Both the position numbers and the translations under genes were made by a program. DNA of 28,398 nt, taken from the NCBI GenBank assembly GCA_937901085.1, contig CALCHQ010000059.1:1-28398 (forward strand). Reading direction: 5' to 3'. Shown here piece by piece: positions 23,089 through 28,398 of the stretch. The notes under the pieces are model-generated. The model searched no databases and had not been told where the DNA came from. It worked only from the letters and a program-made list of their open reading frames with translations. How positions within the stretch are numbered: position 1 is the stretch's first letter; each line of letters starts with the position of its first letter. Source of the stretch: an uncultured Verrucomicrobiales bacterium (GTDB lineage: Bacteria; Verrucomicrobiota; Verrucomicrobiia; Verrucomicrobiales; Akkermansiaceae).

Positions 23089-24795
23089 ATGAAAAATCAA
23101 AAAATTACCGGTCTCTGGGTAGGAAAGACCCTGCCTGAGTTGGCTCAGCTTTGCATCAAGTCGTTCCTCGACCATGGTCATGAGTTCCAGCTTTTCACCT
23201 ACCGTCATTACGATAATATCCCGGAGGGAACCACCGTGCGCGATGCCCGCGAGATTCTGCCGGAAGATGTTGTCTTTACCGATTCTTACAACAGCTATGC
23301 ATCTTTCTCCGACTGGTTCCGCATGAAGTTCCTTTCTGAGGAGGGTGGCATCTGGTCTGATATGGATGTCATCTGTCTGCGAGATGATTTGCCCATTGAG
23401 CCGCTGTGGTGTTGCCGTCAGGATTCGCATACAGTAGCCGTTGGCTTTATGTCCTTTCCGGCCCAGCATGTTGTACCGGCGACCTTGTGCATGCAGGCCG
23501 CTGATCCTGCAAGTGCCGCCCCTTGGGATAACGAGGCTGATATGGCACGGAAGCAGAAAATGAAGGAGGAATACCCGGATGTCCGGGAGCGTCGTAAACG
23601 CATTCCCTGGGGGTACTGCGGCCCAGTAGGCATGACTAAGGCCATGGCTCATTTCGCTTTGCTTTCCAAAGTTGCTTTACCCTCGCAGCTTTATCCGGTT
23701 CGTTGGATGGAGTGGCAGAAGTGTTACGATGGCTCCTTGACGCTTTCTCACCCCCAACTCAGCAATGCCTGGGCTATTCATGTCTGGGGCGAAAAATTGC
23801 GGCAGGGCGGTGGAGACGCATGGAAAAACATGAACCGTTTCAGTATTGTGGGCGAATTGCTGGATAAGCATTTTCCTAATGCCAATCAGACTGTTCCGGT
23901 AGAGAAGAAGAAAAAGGTGAACATCCTTGTTGGGATTTGCAGTTGTCTGAAAGCCGCTGAGCGTCGCCGGGCTTGCCGTGAAACCTGGCTATCTCACCCT
24001 CATGAGGGTGTAGAATGTGTATTCTTTCTTGGTCGGCGTGAACCTCTGGCTGATGAGCCGGATGTGGTTACGCTCTGGTCTCCTGATGATTACCACCGAC
24101 TCCCCCGCAAGGGACTCGATTTCTACAAGTGGGCGCTGGAGAATTACGACTTCGAATGGCTCTTCAAGTGTGATGATGATACCTATCTGGATTTGCAGCG
24201 TTTGGAGCAGGTCTGTGATGATGAATATGACCTGATTGGTGATATCTCTGTGGAGAAACGGGGTACCCCCAGCGGTGGAGCCGGATATTTCCTGAAACGG
24301 TCCATGGTGGAAAAGATTGTAGCTCACTACCGGGAAATCCCCATTTGTGGTGCAGAGGACATCATTTTTGGTGATGCCGTCCGTAATCTGGGTGGAAAAC
24401 TTAAGGCTGATACTCGACTCTGCATGGGCAATGACGTGTTCCCCTCTACCAACAACGCCCAGGTATCATGTCATTGGTGTTCTCCCCAACGCTTACGGGA
24501 TGTGGATATGATGCTGTATCAGAAGCCGGCCTTTACCTGTATGGGGCGGCATTCGAATTGGCAAGACACCGTGGTGTTTTATTCCAACGGCCGTTTTATG
24601 CGGAAGAATGCCGGGTGTTCCGGTTCATACCGCATCGAGAATGACCGCACGCTGGTGCTGGATTGGGATGGCTGGCCGGAGGAACGCCTGACTCTCGCCA
24701 TGAACTTCTGTAATGAAAACGGATTCATGCTCACGCCGGATTCTCCCATCGGGCTGGATATGCCTCGTAACTTTACCCCGGAGGAACAACAATGA
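23089..24795 (+). CDS. Two-domain glycosyltransferase: GT32-like plus GT31 galactosyltransferase-like
   Basis: A 568-residue protein with three parts. Residues ~1-270 are a GT-A domain of the GT32 or capsular type, with acceptor-side SFSDWFRMKFLSEEGG and the DxD metal site at D91-M-D93. Residues ~280-480 match GT31 beta-1,3-galactosyltransferases, which are mainly eukaryotic (T-synthase, B3GalT). They show RRRACRETW (292-300), FKCDDDTY with DDD at 362-364, SGGAGYFL (395-402) and GAEDIIFGD (E423, D424). The last ~80 residues begin with the HSNW module (H488, W491) shared with the two following enzymes. Both active sites look intact. It probably adds two sugars to a growing glycan. The stop overlaps the next start (ATGA). 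Confidence 0.85.
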   Translation: MKNQKITGLWVGKTLPELAQLCIKSFLDHGHEFQLFTYRHYDNIPEGTTVRDAREILPEDVVFTDSYNSYASFSDWFRMKFLSEEGGIWSDMDVICLRDDLPIEPLWCCRQDSHTVAVGFMSFPAQHVVPATLCMQAADPASAAPWDNEADMARKQKMKEEYPDVRERRKRIPWGYCGPVGMTKAMAHFALLSKVALPSQLYPVRWMEWQKCYDGSLTLSHPQLSNAWAIHVWGEKLRQGGGDAWKNMNRFSIVGELLDKHFPNANQTVPVEKKKKVNILVGICSCLKAAERRRACRETWLSHPHEGVECVFFLGRREPLADEPDVVTLWSPDDYHRLPRKGLDFYKWALENYDFEWLFKCDDDTYLDLQRLEQVCDDEYDLIGDISVEKRGTPSGGAGYFLKRSMVEKIVAHYREIPICGAEDIIFGDAVRNLGGKLKADTRLCMGNDVFPSTNNAQVSCHWCSPQRLRDVDMMLYQKPAFTCMGRHSNWQDTVVFYSNGRFMRKNAGCSGSYRIENDRTLVLDWDGWPEERLTLAMNFCNENGFMLTPDSPIGLDMPRNFTPEEQQ

Positions 24796-26411
24796 AATGC
24801 ATTTTCCTTACCACTCCCGGCGAGCAGATTCTGGGATTCCAGATGGCACGTGACCTGGGATATGAGGTTGAAATCTATCCGACTACACAGGATACATCTT
24901 GCCTGACCGATACCTTGGTTGAGGAATCGGCCAGTTATATCAATCGCTCGCCAGAATCAGCAGAACGCCCCCATGTGCGTTCCCTGCGGGCATCTTGGAT
25001 TCGCGTTCTTACGGATGCACGTTACGCACATCTGCAGGATGTGATTTTCTGTGAGAGCGATGCTGTCCCTCTCATCCCGGCAGAGCAGATGAAATCTCTC
25101 ATCGACCAGACTCTGGCCGAAAATCCTAGAGCGGATGTCGTGCGCCCATTCCATTACTGCGAGTTTGAAGCAACTCCAAATCCTCGCACTTGCCCCATTC
25201 CTGTTACCTTTACACGTATGCAGAGGAATCCCCAGAAAGATGTATGCAATCCTCATTTCTGGGGTACACATGCTCTGTATGTCCCTTCTGCCAGCAGAGC
25301 TAAGGTAGCCAGCATCTTTGCCGATTACCGGCTGCCTGTCGATGTCGCTCTGAATCTGGCCAACGGCCGGGATTTGCTGCGAGTGTTGGTCTGCAGTTCC
25401 AACCTGTTCGTCCAGCAGAATCATCGCCCGGCCAACAGACCGCCGCGTATTGCAGGTCTTCTGTCTTCCTACAAACGCTTTAAGGACTTGCAGCGGCAGA
25501 TCTGGTGCATGATGGATCAGGATTATGCCGACTTTCATCTCTTTGTTGCAGCCAAGGGAATTTGTGAGTCCGATTTCCATACTCTCATCGAGCCGCAGTT
25601 CCGCCATTTTATCGAGGCGGGGAGACTCACGATTCGGGTATTCCCGAACCGCAACCAGCTTTCGAACCTGTTGGATACGGTGCGAGATTTGAATGTACAG
25701 GAGTTCGACCTATTTGCCAAGCTGGACGATGATGATATCTACGCTCGCGACTACATTTCCCACGTGGCAGAGTTTCACCGCTTCCTGCCACCGGGCATAG
25801 GCAGCTACTATACAGGCTGTGGAGGCTATCTGCGTTCCTTGCGTGGCTTTCCGGCGGTTGTGCGAGGTGGTTTCGGTCTGTATGGCCCGACTCTTGTTTT
25901 CCCACACCATGTTCTGGAGTTGCTTCGCCGCTATGAACAGAATCCCGCAGACATTCTGCCGGAATTCGAAGTTCACGAGCAATCCTATCTGAAATCTGGC
26001 TTCGGGCTGAATGAGGATGCCCTTGTAGATTTCGTCAACCGCTGCAAGGGTGCTGTCAATCGAGCGGCGTACACGGATGTTTCCGGGCATGGCTTGTCTC
26101 TGATTATCTGCCAGGATACTCCCTCCGTGATGCGCGGGGGCTATCTGGAGCCTGATCTGCGCTTCCGTATGGGAGCAACGCGTCTGGATGAACGCTCCAA
26201 TGAACGTGTGCTGTATCTTCACCATCCGCAATGGAATGGCCCCGTGCGTATGATGGGCCGGAAAGCAGAACGTCTTGATAAACCTGATGAAGCCGAGGTG
26301 CTGCATTTGGCCGAGGATTCCATCACCCTGAAATGGAAAAATTGGGGACAGGAGTGTTACGTGCGTGATTCCGATGGGTTCTATCGACTTTCACAAGAAA
26401 AGAAATTTTGA
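24792..26411 (+). CDS. Tandem GT-A glycosyltransferase with shared C-terminal module
   Basis: A 539-residue protein. Residues ~1-200 resemble a GT25-like domain, with FCESDAVPLI (~93-102) where an acidic EDD-type site is expected, so its activity is less certain. Residues ~216-460 form a GT2-like domain, with RIAGLLSSYKRFKDLQRQI opening and KLDDDDIY holding the metal-binding aspartates (D312-D315). From H477 the C-terminal module HHPQWNGPVRM and SITLKWKNWGQE appears, closely matching the end of the next protein. Its start overlaps the upstream gene and it lies 17 bases before the next, so coupled expression is very likely. Sugar specificity cannot be read from the sequence. Confidence 0.8.
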   Translation: MKCIFLTTPGEQILGFQMARDLGYEVEIYPTTQDTSCLTDTLVEESASYINRSPESAERPHVRSLRASWIRVLTDARYAHLQDVIFCESDAVPLIPAEQMKSLIDQTLAENPRADVVRPFHYCEFEATPNPRTCPIPVTFTRMQRNPQKDVCNPHFWGTHALYVPSASRAKVASIFADYRLPVDVALNLANGRDLLRVLVCSSNLFVQQNHRPANRPPRIAGLLSSYKRFKDLQRQIWCMMDQDYADFHLFVAAKGICESDFHTLIEPQFRHFIEAGRLTIRVFPNRNQLSNLLDTVRDLNVQEFDLFAKLDDDDIYARDYISHVAEFHRFLPPGIGSYYTGCGGYLRSLRGFPAVVRGGFGLYGPTLVFPHHVLELLRRYEQNPADILPEFEVHEQSYLKSGFGLNEDALVDFVNRCKGAVNRAAYTDVSGHGLSLIICQDTPSVMRGGYLEPDLRFRMGATRLDERSNERVLYLHHPQWNGPVRMMGRKAERLDKPDEAEVLHLAEDSITLKWKNWGQECYVRDSDGFYRLSQEKKF

Positions 26412-26428
26412 CACCGGTTATATAGACA

Positions 26429-27892
26429 ATGAAAACAATAGCTATCATTCCGGCAAAGGGACAGTCGTTGCGCTGTCCCGATAAAAATATCCGGCTATTT
26501 GCCGGACGCCCTCTGTTTCTTCATTCGGTACAGTATGCCCGCAATGAGGGGATAGAGCCCATCGTCAGTACCGATAGCGAAGCCATCATGGCTTTGTGCC
26601 GGGAACATGGCGTGCATTATGTCCGCGAAACGGTGGATGATTCCACCATGGCTAACTGTGTACGCCAAGTGTTGAAGCAAGTGCCATGCGATTACTTCGC
26701 TATTCTGCTTCCTACTTCTCCATTGAGACATCCCGGATTGCTTCGGGACATGTTGCAAGTCTGCTGGTCTGGAGAAGCAGAATCCGCTTACACGGCTCAT
26801 TCCATCAAACCCATAGGCCATTGGAAAGGTCATTTCCTGCGCGCATACCGGGATCAGGACACAAAACAGAAATTCCTGTTCTTTGATGGTAATATCAATG
26901 TCTGTTCACGTATGCTGTTTGAACACACCGGGGAGTTGTTTCATGATTCTACGGTTCCCTTTCCTCATGAGTTTCCTGCCAATCTCCAGATTGATACCGA
27001 AGAGGAATTTGCGGCTCTTGAACAGCTTGCCCTGCATGGAGATTTTTTCAGACTGCTTCCTGTATGCAAACCTCGCCGTGTCTGCATTGTCTCGAACAGA
27101 CCATGCTTTACCCGCAATTATTCTGCGTTTATTGACTCCTGTGATGTGGTCATTCGAGTCAGTAAAATGTGCAATATCGATACGGGGCTGAGCGGATTCA
27201 GAACCGACATGGCGGTAGTCGCATGTTGGCAAGGGTATCTGGCTTTTTCCCGAAAAGCGCGGCACATGGATGCCTTGCTGCAAGTGCCGTTCCTGTTCTT
27301 TGACCCCGAGTCGATGGGCCTAACGCAGAAATTTTGTGAGGATGAGCAGATTTCTCGTTGGTCTTTCCTTCCTCCTGCTGTGGAGAAAAAATCCTATCAT
27401 TTCTCGACTTTTGGCAAGGCGGTAGTTCTTGCTGATTGGTTGTTCCCGGATTCAGAACTGTATTGTCTTGCAGATCTGGATGTATCGATGCGGACAGGCA
27501 ATAGCCCTAAGCATACCCAAAGTCAGGAAAGTAGCTTTATTGACCGCCTGTTGAACTCGGGCAGACTTACCAATATTCTCGAGGATAATCGGGCCAATGC
27601 GGATTGCCAGTACTCTACCCAGCTTTCTCCCGCTCATAGGGAGATGGCCGATAAGTGGCGTTTGTGCCATACCCCCGCTTCGATAGATTATCGACTGGTA
27701 CGGCTGCGTCACCCCCAATGGAATGATGATGTGCGTCTGACTTCTACTGTTGCCTGCCGGGTGCATCGCGCAGATGCCGCTTCAGTTGTGCATGAATCCG
27801 ATACTTCCATCACCATGAAATGGGATAGATGGGGAATTGAAACTTTTAACTTGAATGCAGAGGGCGTGTATGAACTCGCCCCTACTGCCTGA
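26429..27892 (+). CDS. CMP-sialate synthetase-like plus GT29 sialyltransferase-like fusion
   Basis: A 487-residue protein. Residues 1-~205 match cytidylyltransferases of the NeuA type: IIPAKGQSLRCPDKN (6-20, P-loop-like CTP site), LLPTSPLR (~93-100), DGNINVCSR and IDTEEEFAAL. Residues ~215-400 resemble GT29 sialyltransferases. VCIVSNRPCF with IDSCDVVIRV (218-244) fits the L motif, STFGKAVVLADWLFP (326-340) fits the S motif, and HTQSQE (H362, E367) fits the small C-terminal motifs with catalytic His. From R427 the module RHPQWNDDVRLT and SITMKWDRWGIE follows. The enzyme would activate a nonulosonic acid and pass it straight to an acceptor. No NeuB or NeuC is in the window, so the acid might be scavenged. 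The exact acid is unproven. Confidence 0.8.
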   Translation: MKTIAIIPAKGQSLRCPDKNIRLFAGRPLFLHSVQYARNEGIEPIVSTDSEAIMALCREHGVHYVRETVDDSTMANCVRQVLKQVPCDYFAILLPTSPLRHPGLLRDMLQVCWSGEAESAYTAHSIKPIGHWKGHFLRAYRDQDTKQKFLFFDGNINVCSRMLFEHTGELFHDSTVPFPHEFPANLQIDTEEEFAALEQLALHGDFFRLLPVCKPRRVCIVSNRPCFTRNYSAFIDSCDVVIRVSKMCNIDTGLSGFRTDMAVVACWQGYLAFSRKARHMDALLQVPFLFFDPESMGLTQKFCEDEQISRWSFLPPAVEKKSYHFSTFGKAVVLADWLFPDSELYCLADLDVSMRTGNSPKHTQSQESSFIDRLLNSGRLTNILEDNRANADCQYSTQLSPAHREMADKWRLCHTPASIDYRLVRLRHPQWNDDVRLTSTVACRVHRADAASVVHESDTSITMKWDRWGIETFNLNAEGVYELAPTA

Positions 27893-27971
27893 CCCTTTCC
27901 CGGTGCGGCGGGCTTCTACGGTTGATGCCCGCTCATCCGGAAAAACCATAACATAATAGAAAACAAAATAT

Positions 27972-28398
27972 ATGTCTACTAACGACAACACTAATGATAC
28001 GCTCGCTTCGGGCGAGGCTTCTTCTCGTTCCATGTACAATTCATCATCGAGTTATGTGGAGGATTCTTCTTTCAGTAGCTCGTTTTTCATGGAAAGTAGT
28101 TCATCATCCGCTCTGCCGAGTTCCAGCAGTTCTGCGCCTAAGCCTGCCCCCAGCAGCTCGTCTGCCCAGCCTGAAAGTAGCTCTTCCTGGGTGGAATCCA
28201 GCAGTTCTTCTTCTGCTCCGGTAAGCTCCAGCAGTTCTGCGCCTATTCCTCTGTCAAGCAGCTCCTCTTTCCCTGTAAGCAGCTCTTCCTCGTCTTTGCC
28301 GAGTTCCAGCAGTTCTGCGCCAGAGCCTGCCCCCAGCAGCTCATCTGCCCAGCCTGAAAGTAGCTCTTCCTGGGTGGAATCCAGCAGTTCTTCTTCTG
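27972..28398 (+). CDS. Serine-cluster repeat protein, N-terminal part (runs off window)
   Basis: Open from ATG 27972 to the window edge, 142 codons, no stop. After MSTNDNTNDTLASGEASSRS the protein is mostly runs of 4-6 serines spaced by short Pro/Ala/Glu-containing linkers (APKPAP, AQPE, WVE, APVS). No signal peptide is present at this start. A 183-base period is visible: 28114-28215 recurs at 28297-28398 with about three changes, so the repeats are recent and likely to vary in number. It lies 79 bases after the glycosyltransferases in the same direction. It is therefore a likely acceptor for their glycans, or a phage tail/fibre-type or surface protein; that link is inference. Codons are mixed AGC/TCT/TCC, which argues against simple slippage. 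Confidence 0.75.
   Translation, partial: MSTNDNTNDTLASGEASSRSMYNSSSSYVEDSSFSSSFFMESSSSSALPSSSSSAPKPAPSSSSAQPESSSSWVESSSSSSAPVSSSSSAPIPLSSSSSFPVSSSSSSLPSSSSSAPEPAPSSSSAQPESSSSWVESSSSSS

Noticed and set aside
27908..27932. GCGGGC/GCCCGC hairpin between the last glycosyltransferase and the Ser-rich gene as a terminator
   Set aside because: A 6-bp stem with a 13-base loop and no T tract; too weak to call, and it would not clearly separate the two genes.

Overview
The window looks like a chromosome segment of an Akkermansia-type Verrucomicrobium. The evidence is the GC-rich genes with few Shine-Dalgarno sequences, a giant autotransporter-type adhesin with an Akkermansia-style leader, a secreted M60 (mucinase-family) peptidase, and pheS/pheT. 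The genus is inferred from protein style only; no database search was possible.

Left part (1-13240), probably host chromosome. On the minus strand are the N-terminal 1192 codons of a repetitive autotransporter passenger (cut by the window edge), then pheT and pheS, then a 37-codon secreted-peptide gene with its own promoter and terminator. On the plus strand are a secreted membrane-anchored protein, an exported ankyrin-repeat protein, an M60 metallopeptidase, a NUDIX-family protein and tRNA-His(GTG) with a strong terminator.

Middle part (13241-21142), a phage- or ICE-like element. A 700-base non-coding stretch rich in inverted repeats leads into it. It carries a tiny minus-strand gene with an exceptionally strong Shine-Dalgarno and five copies of a CGCTTAAYYGR motif. 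Two gene blocks follow. The first is a sigma-like HTH protein, an SF2 helicase, a Cas4/AddB-like Fe-S nuclease (DUF2800-like) and a probable DNA-binding protein: a replication/recombination module. The second has its own promoter and encodes two DUF2924-type proteins, a large serine recombinase and an HTH protein, all joined by 4-base ATGA overlaps.

Right part (21237-28398), a glycosylation cassette. Five glycosyltransferase genes in a row are followed by a serine-cluster protein that runs off the window. They are a GT4-like enzyme, a GT11 alpha-1,2-fucosyltransferase-like enzyme, a GT32-like plus GT31-like fusion, a double GT-A protein, and a CMP-sialate-synthetase-like plus GT29 sialyltransferase-like fusion. 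The three multi-domain enzymes end in the same short C-terminal module, which I cannot assign to a named family. Together the parts suggest building a fucosylated, galactosylated, possibly sialylated O-glycan on a Ser-rich (mucin-like) acceptor. This is the most unusual content of the window. Whether the cassette is cargo of the element or host DNA beside it cannot be settled here.
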